DNA from: Dactylosporangium sp. AC04546
GTDB lineage: Bacteria; Actinomycetota; Actinomycetes; Mycobacteriales; Micromonosporaceae
NCBI RefSeq assembly: GCF_022095675.1
Contig: NZ_JAHYSG010000004.1
Coordinates: 1 to 64,000, forward strand
Reading direction: 5' to 3'
Length of the DNA stretch: 64,000 nucleotides
In this document: in pieces, positions 40,743 to 50,217 of the stretch
How positions within the stretch are numbered: position 1 is the first letter of the stretch
Layout: every line of letters starts with the position of its first letter
Notes under the pieces: generated by a model
The model's input: the letters and a program-made list of their open reading frames with translations, nothing else
Database searches by the model: none
What the model was told of the DNA's origin: nothing
Program-made: the position numbers and the translations under genes

Positions 40743-41975
40743 TCAGTTGCTCTGGATGTTCTGGTAGATCGAGAACATCGGCAGGTAGAGGCAGACGATC
40801 ATCCCGCCGACCACGCCGCCCATGACGAGCACCATGATCGGTTCGATGGACGCCGTGAGCGCCTCGGCCGCGCTGTCGACCTCCCGGTCGTAGAAATCGG
40901 CAACCTTTTCGAGCATCTGACTGATTTGGCCGCTTTCTTCGCCGACCTCGATCATCTGCACGACCATCGACGGGAAGATCTTGTGCTGGCTCAGCTGCGA
41001 GGACATGGGCCGGCCCTCGCGCACCGCCTGCTGGAGGTCGGCCATGGCCGCCGTGATGATGCTGTTGCCGGTGGTTGCGCCGACGACGTCGAGCGCCTGG
41101 AGCACCGGGACGCCGACCCCGAGCAGGGTGCCGAGGTTGCGGGAGAACCGGCTCAGCGCGATCTTCGTGAACAGCGGTCCGAAGACCGGCAGCCTCAGCT
41201 TCACCTTGTCGAACCACAGGCGGGCCGCCGGGTTGCGGGCCTTGAGCTGCCGGATGCCGATCGAGGCGGCGACGGCCAGCGCGATGACGAGCGGCCCCAG
41301 CCAGAAGAGCGTATGGCTGACGTTGACGATGATCCGCGTGGGCAGCGGCAGCTCGCCGCCGAGCTGCCGGAACATCTTCTCGAAGATCGGCACGATGAAG
41401 ATCAGGACCGCGCTGATCATCACGACGGTGAAGACGAGCACGATGACCGGATAGGTGAGCGCGCTCTTGATCTTCCCGCGGAGGATCGCGTCCTTCTCGA
41501 AGTTCGTGGCGATGCGCTCCAGCGCGCTGTCGAGGAAGCCGCCGGTCTCGCCGGCCCGGATCATCGCGACCATGAGGGCCGGGAACACCTTGGGGTGCTT
41601 GCCGAGCGCGCCCGACAGTGACACACCGCCCTCGATGTCGGCGCGGACCTCGCCGAGCGCCTTCTTGAGCGACGGCTTCGGCGCCTGCTCCTCCAGCACG
41701 GCGAGGGACCGCAGCAGCGACATGCCCGACTGGGTCATCGTGGCGAACTGCCGGGCGAAGACGGCGAGGTCCTTGAGCGAGGTGCGCTCGCCGAACCCCG
41801 GGATGTGCAGCTCCCGCTTCATCAGCGTGTTCGCGTCGGTGATCGCGAGCGGGGTCAGCCCCTGCTGGCGCAGCAGCTGCGCGGCGGCCAGCTCGTTGGC
41901 CGCCTCGATCTGGCCCTTGACGCGTTTGCCGTCGTGGTCGAGCGTCTGGTAGTCGAAGGTCTTGGTGGCAGGCAT
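40743..41975 (-). CDS. pilC: Type IV pilus inner-membrane platform protein PilC
   Basis: A 410-residue member of the GspF/PilC family with two repeated T2SSF domains (about 70-195 and 275-400) and three membrane helices. FARQFATMTQSGMSLLRSLAVLEEQ and FSRNLGTLLGVGVPVLQALDVV are the two repeat signatures. It couples the PilB/PilT motors to pilin insertion. ATG 41975, 20 bases after pilT. Confidence 0.95.
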   Translation of the reverse strand: MPATKTFDYQTLDHDGKRVKGQIEAANELAAAQLLRQQGLTPLAITDANTLMKRELHIPGFGERTSLKDLAVFARQFATMTQSGMSLLRSLAVLEEQAPKPSLKKALGEVRADIEGGVSLSGALGKHPKVFPALMVAMIRAGETGGFLDSALERIATNFEKDAILRGKIKSALTYPVIVLVFTVVMISAVLIFIVPIFEKMFRQLGGELPLPTRIIVNVSHTLFWLGPLVIALAVAASIGIRQLKARNPAARLWFDKVKLRLPVFGPLFTKIALSRFSRNLGTLLGVGVPVLQALDVVGATTGNSIITAAMADLQQAVREGRPMSSQLSQHKIFPSMVVQMIEVGEESGQISQMLEKVADFYDREVDSAAEALTASIEPIMVLVMGGVVGGMIVCLYLPMFSIYQNIQSN

Positions 41976-41995
41976 GTCGTCACATCACACGGTGG

Positions 41996-43084
41996 TCAGG
42001 TGCGCCCGGCGAGGCGGCGGAACTCCTCGGCCGAGTGGCACAGCTCGAGGGCGGCCTCGTAGGAGATGAGCTGCTGGCGCACGCGCTCGGCCAGGTGCTG
42101 GTCGAACGAGAGCATGCCGTCGTTGCCACTGGACTGCATGAACGACGGGATCTGGTGGTTCTTGCCCTCCCGGATGAGGTTCCGGATGGCCGGCGTGGCG
42201 AACATGATCTCGGAGACGATCGCGCGGCCACGGCCGTCGGCGCGGGGAGCCAGCGCCTGGGTCACCACGCCCTGCAGCGCGTTGGACAGCTGCGCGCGAA
42301 TCTGCTGCTGCTGGTGCGGCGGGAAGATGTCGATGACCCGGTCGACCGTCTGCGCGGCGCTCTGCGTGTGCAGCGTCGCCAGGACCAGGTGGCCCGTCTC
42401 GGCGGCGGTCAGCGCGGTCGACGTCGTCTCCAGGTCGCGCAGCTCGCCGACGAGGATGATGTCCGGGTCCTGGCGCAGCGCGTGCTTGAGCGCCATCGCG
42501 AACGACGTCGTGTCGGCGCCGACCTCGCGCTGGTTCACCAGGCACCGCTTGTGCTCGTGGAGGAACTCGATCGGGTCCTCGATCGTGACGATGTGCGACG
42601 AGCGGGTACGGTTCGCCAGGTCGAGGATCGCCGCGAGGGTTGTGGTCTTGCCGGAGCCGGTCGGGCCGGTCACCAGCACCAGCCCGCGGTGCAGGTGCGC
42701 GAACCGGGCCACCTGGTCGGGCACGCCGAGCTGGTCGAGCGGCTTGATGGTGTGCGGGATCGCCCGGAAGGCGGCGCCGAACGAGCCGCGCTGGCTGTAG
42801 AGGTTGACCCGGAACCGCGACACGCCCTCGATGGCGTAGGCGAAGTCGAGCTCCTGGACCTGCTCGAACTGCTTCCACTGGTGCTCGTTGAGCACGGCCG
42901 CCCGGACCAGCATCCCGGTGTCCTCGGGCGTCAGGTCGTCGTACCCCGGCAGGTACCGCAGCCCGCCGTTGATGCGCACCGTAGGCGGCGCGCCGACGGT
43001 GAGGTGCAGGTCGGAGCCGCCGGCCCGGACGAGGGACACCAGCATCGCGTCGAGCGACGCGCGCTCGTCGGAGGTCACCGTCAC
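41996..43084 (-). CDS. pilT: Type IV pilus retraction ATPase PilT
   Basis: A 362-residue hexameric ATPase: Walker A GPTGSGKTTTLA, Asp box VTIEDPIEF, Walker B DIILVGELRDLET and His box TLHTQSAAQT. The C-terminal AIRNLIREGK is the PilT-specific motif (usual AIxNLIRE) for retraction. GTG 43084 is preceded by GAGAGGAG; GTG 43078 is possible. Its presence implies the pili can retract, so twitching or DNA uptake is conceivable. Confidence 0.96.
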   Translation of the reverse strand: MTVTSDERASLDAMLVSLVRAGGSDLHLTVGAPPTVRINGGLRYLPGYDDLTPEDTGMLVRAAVLNEHQWKQFEQVQELDFAYAIEGVSRFRVNLYSQRGSFGAAFRAIPHTIKPLDQLGVPDQVARFAHLHRGLVLVTGPTGSGKTTTLAAILDLANRTRSSHIVTIEDPIEFLHEHKRCLVNQREVGADTTSFAMALKHALRQDPDIILVGELRDLETTSTALTAAETGHLVLATLHTQSAAQTVDRVIDIFPPHQQQQIRAQLSNALQGVVTQALAPRADGRGRAIVSEIMFATPAIRNLIREGKNHQIPSFMQSSGNDGMLSFDQHLAERVRQQLISYEAALELCHSAEEFRRLAGRT

Positions 43085-43143
43085 GCGGACTCCTCTCGGT
43101 GGTTCACCGGTGGAATCGGCACCGCGGGAAGCGAGGTGAGGAT

Positions 43144-44814
43144 TTACACCGCGACGCGCACGACCTCGGCGATCGAGGTCTGCCCCTCCGCGGCCTTGGC
43201 GAGGCCGTCGACGCGCAGGTCGCGCAGGCCCTCGCGGTACGCCACCGCCTGGATCTCGTGGGCGGAGGCCCGGTCGACCGCGAGCTTCTCGATCTCGGGC
43301 GACACCGGCATGACCTCGTGCAGCGCGATCCGGCCGCGGTAGCCGGTGTTCGCGCACGACCGGCAGCCGACCGGCCGCCACAGCGTCCCCGGCACGCCGA
43401 AGTCCTCGAACGGCCAGCGGGCCCCGGCGAGCTCGGCCTCGGTCGGCGCGTACTCGGCCCGGCACCAGTCGCACAGCCGCCGCGCGAGCCGCTGGGCGAG
43501 CACGCAGTCGACCGACGAGCCGACCAGGAACGGCTCGATGCCCATCTCGACGAGCCGCGTGACGGCGCTCGGCGCGTCGTTGGTGTGCAGCGTCGAGAGC
43601 ACCAGGTGGCCGGTGAGCGCGGCCTCGACGGCGAGTTGTGCGGTGGTCCGGTCGCGGATCTCGCCGATGAGCACCACGTCGGGGTCGGAGCGCAGGATCG
43701 CCGGCAGCACGGCCGCGAACGTCAGGCCGGCCTTGTGGTCGACCTGCACCTGGTTGACGCCCGGCAGGCGGTACTCGACCGGGTCCTCGACGGTGATGAT
43801 GTTGACCGTGGGCTTGCTGATCTCGGCGAGCGTCGCGTACAGCGTGGTCGACTTGCCCGAGCCGGTCGGGCCGGTGACCAGCAGCATCCCGTGCGGCTTG
43901 GTGAAGCTCGTCGCGAAGCGGTCGTAGTTGTTCCGGCTGAAGCCGAGCTTGGCGAGCTTGAGGTCCATGCCGCTGGTGTCGAGCACGCGCAGCACGATCT
44001 TCTCGCCCCACACCGTCGGCAGCGTGGCGGTGCGCAGGTCGACCACCCGCTGGTTGATCTCGACGGTGATGCGGCCGTTCTGCGGCACCCGGCGCTCGGT
44101 GATGTCGACGTTGGACATGATCTTCAGTCGCGAGATGAGCGCCGACTGGACGTGCTTCGGCACCGTGTCGATCTCGTGCAGGACGCCGTCGATGCGGTAC
44201 CGCACCCGCATGTTGTGCTCGCCCGGCTCCAGGTGCAGGTCCGAGGCACGGTTGACGATCGCCTGCTCGAGCAGCGAGTTCACGTAGCGGACGATCGGCG
44301 CGTCCTCGCTCGCCGCGGACAGGTTCGACACGGCGGGGACCGCCTCGCCGCGCAGGCTCTCGGCGACCTCGCCGAGGTCGTTCTCCTCGCGCTTGAGCCG
44401 GTCGATGATCTTGCGCAGCTCCGACCGGGCGACCACCACCGGCCGGACGGTCAGGCCGGTCGCCGCCCGCACGTCGTCGAGCGCGAGCACGTCACCCGGG
44501 TCGGTGATGCCGACGGTGATCTCGGTGTCGTTGAGGGCGATGCCGAGCACGCGGTGCCTGAGGACCAGCGCCATCGGGATCTTGGTGACCGCCGCCGGGT
44601 CGATCGGGTAGCCGACCAGGTCGAGCGTCGCGATGCCGAAGGCGTCGGCCGACGCCTCGGTCAGCTGCTCCTCGGTGACGACGTGGTCGTTGATCAGTAC
44701 GGCCCGGATGGACCGGCCGGTCCGCTCGGCCTCCTCCGCGGCCCGGTCCACGGCCTCCGGGTCGGCGCCGCGTTGCTTCAATGCGTCCAGCAGTGGCCTG
44801 AACGTCTGGTACAT
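43144..44814 (-). CDS. pilB: Type IV pilus extension ATPase PilB
   Basis: A 556-residue assembly ATPase. An N-terminal MshEN-like region (about 1-150) may bind a cyclic dinucleotide, though key residues are not certain. The motor has Walker A GPTGSGKSTTLYATL, Asp box ITVEDPVEY, Walker B DVVLIGEIRDRTT, His box TLHTNDAPSA, and a tetra-cysteine zinc site (LCDWC...CRSCANTGYRGR). ATG 44814 with GGGGTGAG upstream; the longer MCRRGHGGE extension is rejected. First gene of the pilus cluster. Confidence 0.95.
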   Translation of the reverse strand: MYQTFRPLLDALKQRGADPEAVDRAAEEAERTGRSIRAVLINDHVVTEEQLTEASADAFGIATLDLVGYPIDPAAVTKIPMALVLRHRVLGIALNDTEITVGITDPGDVLALDDVRAATGLTVRPVVVARSELRKIIDRLKREENDLGEVAESLRGEAVPAVSNLSAASEDAPIVRYVNSLLEQAIVNRASDLHLEPGEHNMRVRYRIDGVLHEIDTVPKHVQSALISRLKIMSNVDITERRVPQNGRITVEINQRVVDLRTATLPTVWGEKIVLRVLDTSGMDLKLAKLGFSRNNYDRFATSFTKPHGMLLVTGPTGSGKSTTLYATLAEISKPTVNIITVEDPVEYRLPGVNQVQVDHKAGLTFAAVLPAILRSDPDVVLIGEIRDRTTAQLAVEAALTGHLVLSTLHTNDAPSAVTRLVEMGIEPFLVGSSVDCVLAQRLARRLCDWCRAEYAPTEAELAGARWPFEDFGVPGTLWRPVGCRSCANTGYRGRIALHEVMPVSPEIEKLAVDRASAHEIQAVAYREGLRDLRVDGLAKAAEGQTSIAEVVRVAV

Positions 44815-44854
44815 CTCACCCCCGTGTCCCCGCCTGCACATATCGGCGGCGGTC

Positions 44855-44872
44855 CGGGTGACTTTCGGGTTT
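44855..44872 (-). promoter_or_regulatory. ACCCG direct repeat upstream of pilB
   Basis: On the minus strand AAACCCG, 4 bases, TCACCCG, about 40 bases before the pilB ATG. Same spacing as the site upstream of pilA but three mismatches to the recalled TcrA consensus. Candidate regulator site for the whole cluster; weak. Confidence 0.25.
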
Positions 44873-44935
44873 CACCCCGGGCGCGTGGACCGTGCTCGTT
44901 GACCTTGCGCGGGATCGACGTGAGGATGCTTCGCT

Positions 44936-46198
44936 GTGTCGGTTGCCGTAGTGGACGAACCCAGAAACGGATTGCCCGGCAATATCAGCGTCTGGCGGGC
45001 GCGGTGGCTGCTGATGCGCTACGGGAGGCCACCGGGGCCCCCACCACGTGGCGTCGAGGCGACCACCCAGGCCGAGCTGCTGACGCTGATCACCGAGGTC
45101 GCGGCGCGGGTCGGCGTGGCGCCGCCGGACGTGGTCCTGCTCAGCGGGCACGGCGTGGTCCGGGGCTGGGCCAGCCGCCGCCGGCGCATCCTGCTGGTCG
45201 GGGTGCCGGTGTTGTACTGCCTCGCCGTCGACGAGGTGCGGGCGCTCGTCGCCCACGAGCTCGCCGTCATCGACCACCGCCGGGCCCACCTGGTGGTCCG
45301 GCTGCGCGAGCTGCACGACGAGGCCGTCGAGCCGGGCCTGGCGCGCGGCCGCTCGCTGAGCGTCCTGCGGGCGACGCAGCACTTCGCCGACGCCCTGGAG
45401 CGGCGGGCCGACCAGGCCGCGAGCAGCGCCTCCGGGCTGCACACCGCGGCCCGGGCGGTGGTCAAGGCCGACCTCGCCGAGTTCGAGTTCGCCGACCTGG
45501 CCTTCGACGTCGAGGAGCAGGTCTGGCAGCGCACCGGCGCCGCCGTCCAGGACCTGCACGCCGGCTGGCAGGCCGTGGCCCGGGCCGGGGCGGTCGTCGC
45601 CGAGCTCGACGAGGACACCCGGGCCACGCTGATGGCCCGCCACCCCAGCCTGGCCGGCGCGATCGGGTCACTCACCGACGCGCACGTGGGGCTGCGCGCG
45701 CTCGACCCGGTACCGATGGCGCCGTTCACCCCGTCGGCCGAGCGCGCCCTGGCCGGTCACGTGCTCAAGCGGCAGGGGACCCAGTGGGTGACGTTCGCCG
45801 CCCTCCCCGACGAGGAGTGGCCGGGCTGGCTGGCCCGTCAGGCCCGGTCGGTGACCGAGCAGGTGGCGACGCTGCTGCGCCGGCCGCCGCTCGGGCCGGC
45901 CGAGGTGGTCGAGGTGCTGCTCACCCGCCTCGACGAGCTCATCGCGGCGAACTGGCCGTCCGCGCAGCCCGAGCCGCCGGCCGAGCCCGCGGAACTCGAC
46001 GGCACGCCGTCGGTCGTGGTCGTGGCCGAGGCGGCGCTCACCGAGCGGGGCTGGCGGCGGGTCCACCCGGCCGCGGCCGGCGTGCTGGTCGCCCCGGACG
46101 GCGAGCAGCACAACCTGACGCTGCTGGCGCGGGCCGCGCACGACTCACCGGCGGCGCTGGCGGTGCTGCTGGAGCTGCTCTCCCGGCCGTCTATCTGA
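44936..46198 (+). CDS. Conserved protein with degenerate M48-like metallopeptidase motif
   Basis: A 420-residue cytosolic protein. PDVVLLSGHGVVRGWASRRRRILLVGVPVLYCLAVDEVRALVAHELAVIDHR follows M48 peptidases, but the zinc motif reads HELAV, without the second His of HExxH, so it is probably inactive. The C-terminal half is Ala/Leu-rich helix with no domain I recognise. Divergent from pilB with a 121-base shared region, so a link with pilus control is possible but unproven. GTG start 44936; last 8 bases overlap the convergent epimerase. Confidence 0.7.
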   Translation: MSVAVVDEPRNGLPGNISVWRARWLLMRYGRPPGPPPRGVEATTQAELLTLITEVAARVGVAPPDVVLLSGHGVVRGWASRRRRILLVGVPVLYCLAVDEVRALVAHELAVIDHRRAHLVVRLRELHDEAVEPGLARGRSLSVLRATQHFADALERRADQAASSASGLHTAARAVVKADLAEFEFADLAFDVEEQVWQRTGAAVQDLHAGWQAVARAGAVVAELDEDTRATLMARHPSLAGAIGSLTDAHVGLRALDPVPMAPFTPSAERALAGHVLKRQGTQWVTFAALPDEEWPGWLARQARSVTEQVATLLRRPPLGPAEVVEVLLTRLDELIAANWPSAQPEPPAEPAELDGTPSVVVVAEAALTERGWRRVHPAAAGVLVAPDGEQHNLTLLARAAHDSPAALAVLLELLSRPSI

Positions 46199-47048
46199 CG
46201 TGGTCCCGCCACGAGTACTGCGGCTCGTAGCCGAGCACCTCGCGGGCGCGGTCGATCGACAGCAGGGTCTCGAACTCGCCGATCTCCTTGTTCAGCGGCA
46301 CATCGGGAAAGACCTCGGCGAGCAGATCCTTGGACGGCCGGTTCATGATGGTGTCGGCCGCGGCGACGACGAACTCGCTCGCTCCGGGTAGCTCCGTCCG
46401 CTCGGCCGCCTCCAGCGCGAGCCGGCAGGCGGCGGCGACGTCGCGGGCGTCGACATACCCCCACAGGTTCCACTTCCGCGCGTGCGCGTCCGCCCAGTAA
46501 CTGGGGACGTTCGCGTAGTCCTCGGGGGTGTGCACGTTCGACAGTCGCAGCGCCACGAACGGGATGCCGCTCCACCCGGCGATCTCGCGGGCGAGCGTCT
46601 CGCCGAGCACCTTCGACACCGCGTACGTCGTGGTGGGGAAGGGGAAGTGGTGCTCGTCGACGGGCGCGTACTTCGGCGGCGTGTCGAACGGCAGCCCGAG
46701 GGTGGTCTCGCTCGACGCCCACACGACGCTGCGCAGCTCGTGGGCCTGCGCGGCGAGGAAGACGTTGGCGTTCATCGCCGAGTTCCGGTTGAGGGTGACG
46801 GCCGGCGGATACATCCCCGGCGCCGGGATGTTGGCCAGGTGCACGACGCTGTCGGCCCCCTGGAGCACCTCGACCGCCTGACCGTAGTCGGTGAGGTCGG
46901 CGATCAGCAGGGGCGTGCCGAGGTCGCTGAGGTGCCCGGCCTTGCCGACGGCATCGGTGGCGACGACGTAGTGCCCGTGCGCGAGCAGGTCGGCGACGAC
47001 GACCCGCCCGGTCTTCCCGCTCGCTCCGGTGACAACGATCCGCGACAT
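46191..47048 (-). CDS. NAD-dependent epimerase/dehydratase family protein
   Basis: A 285-residue extended short-chain dehydrogenase: VVTGASGKTGRVVVADLLAHG (dinucleotide loop), the Ser-Ser near WASSETTLG, and the catalytic YAVSK. FVALRLSNVH and YVDARDVAAACRLALE complete the family pattern. Likely acts on a nucleotide sugar or similar; specificity unknown. It follows the LCP gene by 10 bases and is probably in its operon, which would fit a cell-wall glycan role. Confidence 0.85.
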   Translation of the reverse strand: MSRIVVTGASGKTGRVVVADLLAHGHYVVATDAVGKAGHLSDLGTPLLIADLTDYGQAVEVLQGADSVVHLANIPAPGMYPPAVTLNRNSAMNANVFLAAQAHELRSVVWASSETTLGLPFDTPPKYAPVDEHHFPFPTTTYAVSKVLGETLAREIAGWSGIPFVALRLSNVHTPEDYANVPSYWADAHARKWNLWGYVDARDVAAACRLALEAAERTELPGASEFVVAAADTIMNRPSKDLLAEVFPDVPLNKEIGEFETLLSIDRAREVLGYEPQYSWRDHVR

Positions 47049-47058
47049 GCAACAGACC

Positions 47059-48219
47059 CTAGCTGTTGCTCACCAGGTCCACGTGGCCGGCCATGAAGGC
47101 CTCCACATCGTTGGTGCGCACCGCCTCCAGCAGCGCCAGCGTCGTGTCGTCCAGCGCCTCCGCGCCCGGCTGGACCGACGAGGCGTGGAACGTGCCGTTG
47201 TTGGTCTTCACCGTGAGCAGGTTGTCGCCCGTGACGCCCTTCATCGCGAAGATCCAGTCGTCCAGCCCGATGCCGCCCGTGTCGATCGTCATCGACTCGC
47301 CCACGACGTCGAGGACCTTCTTCAGCTTCACCGGGTCGGTCAGCACGTCGCGGCTCGCGATCTTGCGGAACAGGGCCTTGATGAACTGTTGCTGGTGGCG
47401 TTGCCGGTCGTAGTCGCTGTTCGGCAGCGTGTCGCGCTGGCGGACGTAGTCGAGCGCCTGCCACGGGGCCAGGTGCTGGTACCCCACGTGGTAGGTCTGC
47501 GGGGTCACGCCGGCCACCGGGATGAGGTCGGTACCGCCCTGGGCGTTGAACCGCTGGATGTAGGGCACCTTCGTGTTGCCCTTGGCGTCGTGGCCGATGT
47601 GGACCGACCTGGTCTCCTGGTCGACGTACATGTCGACGCCGTCCAGGACGGTCACCACGCGCGTGAAGCCGGCGAAGTCGACGATCGCGGCCGCGTCGAA
47701 GGTGATGCCCCAGTTCTCCTCGATCGTGTCGGCGAGCAGCGTCATGCCGTACCGCCGCTGATCCTTGCCGGTCGTGCGCAGGCCGCCCTCGGCGAAGGCC
47801 GCGTTGATCTTGTCGTGGCCGCCGTGGTAGCGGGCCTTGCCGTTGTTGAACGGCGGGATCGCCACCCAGGTGTCCCGCGGGATCGAGATCAGGTACGCCG
47901 AGTCGTGGCTCGCGGGGATGTGCACGATGATGATCGAGTCGGAGCGGATCGCGTCCGTCGGGCTCTGGTCGGGCCGCGGGTCGATGCCGACCAGGAGGAT
48001 GTTCTTCGCCCCGCTCATGCTCACGTGCCGGCCCTGTGCCTCGGCGGCCGGCACGATGAGGTCCTCCTGCCGCACGCTGCTGGTGGCGTAGCCGACGACG
48101 GCGTCCTTGGCGACGAACGCGCTGCCCGCCAGCATCATCATGAGGGCGCCGGTGATCACCAGCGTGCGGGCCCATCTCGGGTCACGGCGGGACTTGCGCA
48201 GCGTTGCGAGTGCCGACAC
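47059..48219 (-). CDS. LytR-CpsA-Psr (LCP) family cell-wall ligase
   Basis: A 386-residue membrane protein: short basic cytoplasmic N-terminus, one membrane helix (about 19-40), and an extracellular LCP domain with NILLVGIDPRPD, RSDSIIIVHIPASHDSAYLISIPRDTWVAIP (conserved Asp and Arg) and HDKINAAFAEGG. LCP enzymes attach polymers such as arabinogalactan or teichoic acids to peptidoglycan from polyprenyl-phosphate carriers. GTG start 48219. It follows a 42-residue membrane-protein gene by 49 bases. Confidence 0.93.
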   Translation of the reverse strand: MSALATLRKSRRDPRWARTLVITGALMMMLAGSAFVAKDAVVGYATSSVRQEDLIVPAAEAQGRHVSMSGAKNILLVGIDPRPDQSPTDAIRSDSIIIVHIPASHDSAYLISIPRDTWVAIPPFNNGKARYHGGHDKINAAFAEGGLRTTGKDQRRYGMTLLADTIEENWGITFDAAAIVDFAGFTRVVTVLDGVDMYVDQETRSVHIGHDAKGNTKVPYIQRFNAQGGTDLIPVAGVTPQTYHVGYQHLAPWQALDYVRQRDTLPNSDYDRQRHQQQFIKALFRKIASRDVLTDPVKLKKVLDVVGESMTIDTGGIGLDDWIFAMKGVTGDNLLTVKTNNGTFHASSVQPGAEALDDTTLALLEAVRTNDVEAFMAGHVDLVSNS

Positions 48220-48268
48220 GTCTCAGGCTCCTGTCCAGGGCGGCGTCGCGCCCGGGGAGCCCGGAACA

Positions 48269-48397
48269 TCACCCGCCGACGACGATCACGCCGATCACGC
48301 TGAGCAGGACGATCACCGCCAGGAGCACGAGCATGCCCTGCTCGCTGTCGAGGCTGGTGAGCTTGCGAGGGGTCGGGGTGGTGGTCGGGGTGGACAT
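48269..48397 (-). CDS. 42-residue single-helix membrane protein
   Basis: MSTPTTTPTPRKLTSLDSEQ begins a Thr/Pro-rich N-terminus followed by one long hydrophobic helix (GMLVLLAVIVLLSVIGVIVVGG) to the end. An AGGAGG ribosome-binding site lies 7 bases before ATG 48397, as strong as any in the window, which argues for a real gene. Upstream of the LCP gene on the same strand, 49 bases away. Function unknown; may assist the cell-wall ligase or act as a small membrane regulator. Confidence 0.8.
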   Translation of the reverse strand: MSTPTTTPTPRKLTSLDSEQGMLVLLAVIVLLSVIGVIVVGG

Positions 48398-48547
48398 CGT
48401 CGCCTCCTGTCGCGGTGTGGTGACTCAAACGTTAGGTACACCGCGGACCGGATTGCTCCCGTCATCGTGCCATGCGTCCGACCTGCGTGAACGGATCTGT
48501 GAACTCTTCCGAGGGTTCTACGATCCGCACCGCCCGCCGGTAACGGG

Positions 48548-49531
48548 TCAGCGTGCCCCGACGTCCGCGCTGAGGCCTGGAAAGACCTTGCCCACCTTGG
48601 CGACAAGATAATCGCCATAGGTACCGGTAAATGCGCGAAGGTCCTGTCCGTCCCACCGGCGCTCGCCGCCGGCGCCGGTGGCGGCCCGGCCGGGCAGCGG
48701 CGGCACCTCGGCGGCGAAGTCGGGGTCGAAGAAGAACGGGAACGACAGTCGCTCGTTGCCGCTGCGGTTGCGCACCCGGTGCGGGGTCGAGCGGTACCAG
48801 CCGCCGGTCATCCGGTCGAGCATGTCGCCGATGTTGCACACGAACGTGCCGGGCACCGGCGGCGCGTCGATCCACCCGTCCGGAGTACGTACCTGGAGCC
48901 CGCCGTTGCCGTCCTGCAGCAGCAGGGTCAGCAGGCCGTAGTCGGTGTGCTCGCCGACGCCCCACGCGTCGGTGTCCGGCTCGGCCGGCGGGTAGTGGAA
49001 GATCCGGAACAGCACGGTCGGGTCGGCCGTGTAGCCGGCGGCGAAGTAGTCCGGGGCCAGCCCCAGGCTCTGGGCCACCCCGTGCAGCACCGCCTGCGCG
49101 GTGGCGGTGAGCGCGTCGAGGTACGACAGCACGGCCGCGCGCAGCTCGGGGACCCGGCGCGGGAAGAGGTTCGCGCCGTGCAGCGGCAGCCCGGCGCGCA
49201 CCCGTGGGTCGTCCGGGCCGAGCTCGGTGCCGAAGTAGAGGCCCTCCTTCTCGTCCGGCACGCCGGAGGTGAGCTCGGCGCCGACGGGGAAGAACCCGCG
49301 CCAGGCCCGCCCGCCCCGGGCCATCGCGATCTCCAGCTTGTCGGCCTCGGGCAGCGCGAAGAACTCGCGGGCGTGCCGGTCGAGCCGCTCGATCAGCTCG
49401 CCGGGGACGCCGTGGCCGGTGACGTAGAAGAACCCGCTGGCGCGGCACGCGGCCTCGATCCCGGCGGCGGCCACCGGGTCCGCGCCGTCGCGGACGAGCC
49501 GCGAGACGTCGATGATCGGCAGCTCGAGCAT
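48548..49531 (-). CDS. Isopenicillin N synthase-like Fe(II)/2-oxoglutarate oxygenase
   Basis: A 327-residue non-heme iron oxygenase. The DIOX_N region ([13 protein letters not shown]...[11 protein letters not shown]) leads to the jelly-roll core with the iron ligands in [15 protein letters not shown] (His, Asp) and STPHRVRN (His), and the co-substrate RxS-type [11 protein letters not shown]. Plant and fungal-type members act on diverse small molecules. Co-transcribed and 1-base overlapped with an ABC transporter, suggesting that its substrate or product is transported. Substrate unknown. Confidence 0.9.
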   Translation of the reverse strand: MLELPIIDVSRLVRDGADPVAAAGIEAACRASGFFYVTGHGVPGELIERLDRHAREFFALPEADKLEIAMARGGRAWRGFFPVGAELTSGVPDEKEGLYFGTELGPDDPRVRAGLPLHGANLFPRRVPELRAAVLSYLDALTATAQAVLHGVAQSLGLAPDYFAAGYTADPTVLFRIFHYPPAEPDTDAWGVGEHTDYGLLTLLLQDGNGGLQVRTPDGWIDAPPVPGTFVCNIGDMLDRMTGGWYRSTPHRVRNRSGNERLSFPFFFDPDFAAEVPPLPGRAATGAGGERRWDGQDLRAFTGTYGDYLVAKVGKVFPGLSADVGAR

Positions 49532-50217
49532 CAGCCGGCCAGTCGCAGGTGCCCGCGGCGGCGCAGCCGGACCGCCGAGGCGATCCCGACCGCGGCCAGC
49601 AGGACGGCGAGCATGACCACGGCGTGCACCAGCCCGCGGGCAAGGTAGTCGGTGCCGGTCTGGTCGACCGCGTAGGTGCCGATCTCGCGGCTGAACCAGA
49701 ACGGCAGCAGCCGCGAGGCGTCGCCGGACGGGTTCATCATCATCTGCAGCCCCACGACCAGCAGCAGCACCAGCGTGCCCTCCAGCTCGCGCGGGAGCAC
49801 CGCGGCGAGCAGTAGTCCGAAGACCGGGGCGATCAGCGTCAGCAGGACCATGACCAGGGCGATCGGGCCGTACCGCACGTCGTGCTGGTCGAAGCGGATG
49901 AGCAGGAAGTACGGCACGCTGAGGGCGCCGCCGAGGGTCCACAGCGCGACGAGCCGGCCGAGCATCAGCTGCCAGGTCTGGTAGCCGCCCAGCCGCAGTC
50001 GCGGCTCCATGCCCCGGGCCGCGTTCGCCGCGAACAGCGCCGCGGTGCTCAGCGCCCAGCTCAGCCCGAGGAAGACGAAGCGGATCGACTGGCCGAGGTG
50101 CTCCTCGCGGCGGGTCAGGTAGAACGCGAGCGGCAGGAGCAGGATGATCGCCAGCACGCTGCGCCGGCGGGCGACCTCGCGCAGGGCCATCTCGGCCACG
50201 GTGAGCGTCTTCCTCAT
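49531..50217 (-). CDS. ABC transporter permease
   Basis: A 228-residue hydrophobic protein with six membrane helices, short for an ABC-2 permease but complete. No signal peptide. ATG 50217 overlaps the ATPase stop (ATGA), and its own stop shares a base with the oxygenase ATG. The partner ATPase is encoded immediately upstream; direction of transport is not certain, export being usual for this class. Confidence 0.82.
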   Translation of the reverse strand: MRKTLTVAEMALREVARRRSVLAIILLLPLAFYLTRREEHLGQSIRFVFLGLSWALSTAALFAANAARGMEPRLRLGGYQTWQLMLGRLVALWTLGGALSVPYFLLIRFDQHDVRYGPIALVMVLLTLIAPVFGLLLAAVLPRELEGTLVLLLVVGLQMMMNPSGDASRLLPFWFSREIGTYAVDQTGTDYLARGLVHAVVMLAVLLAAVGIASAVRLRRRGHLRLAG

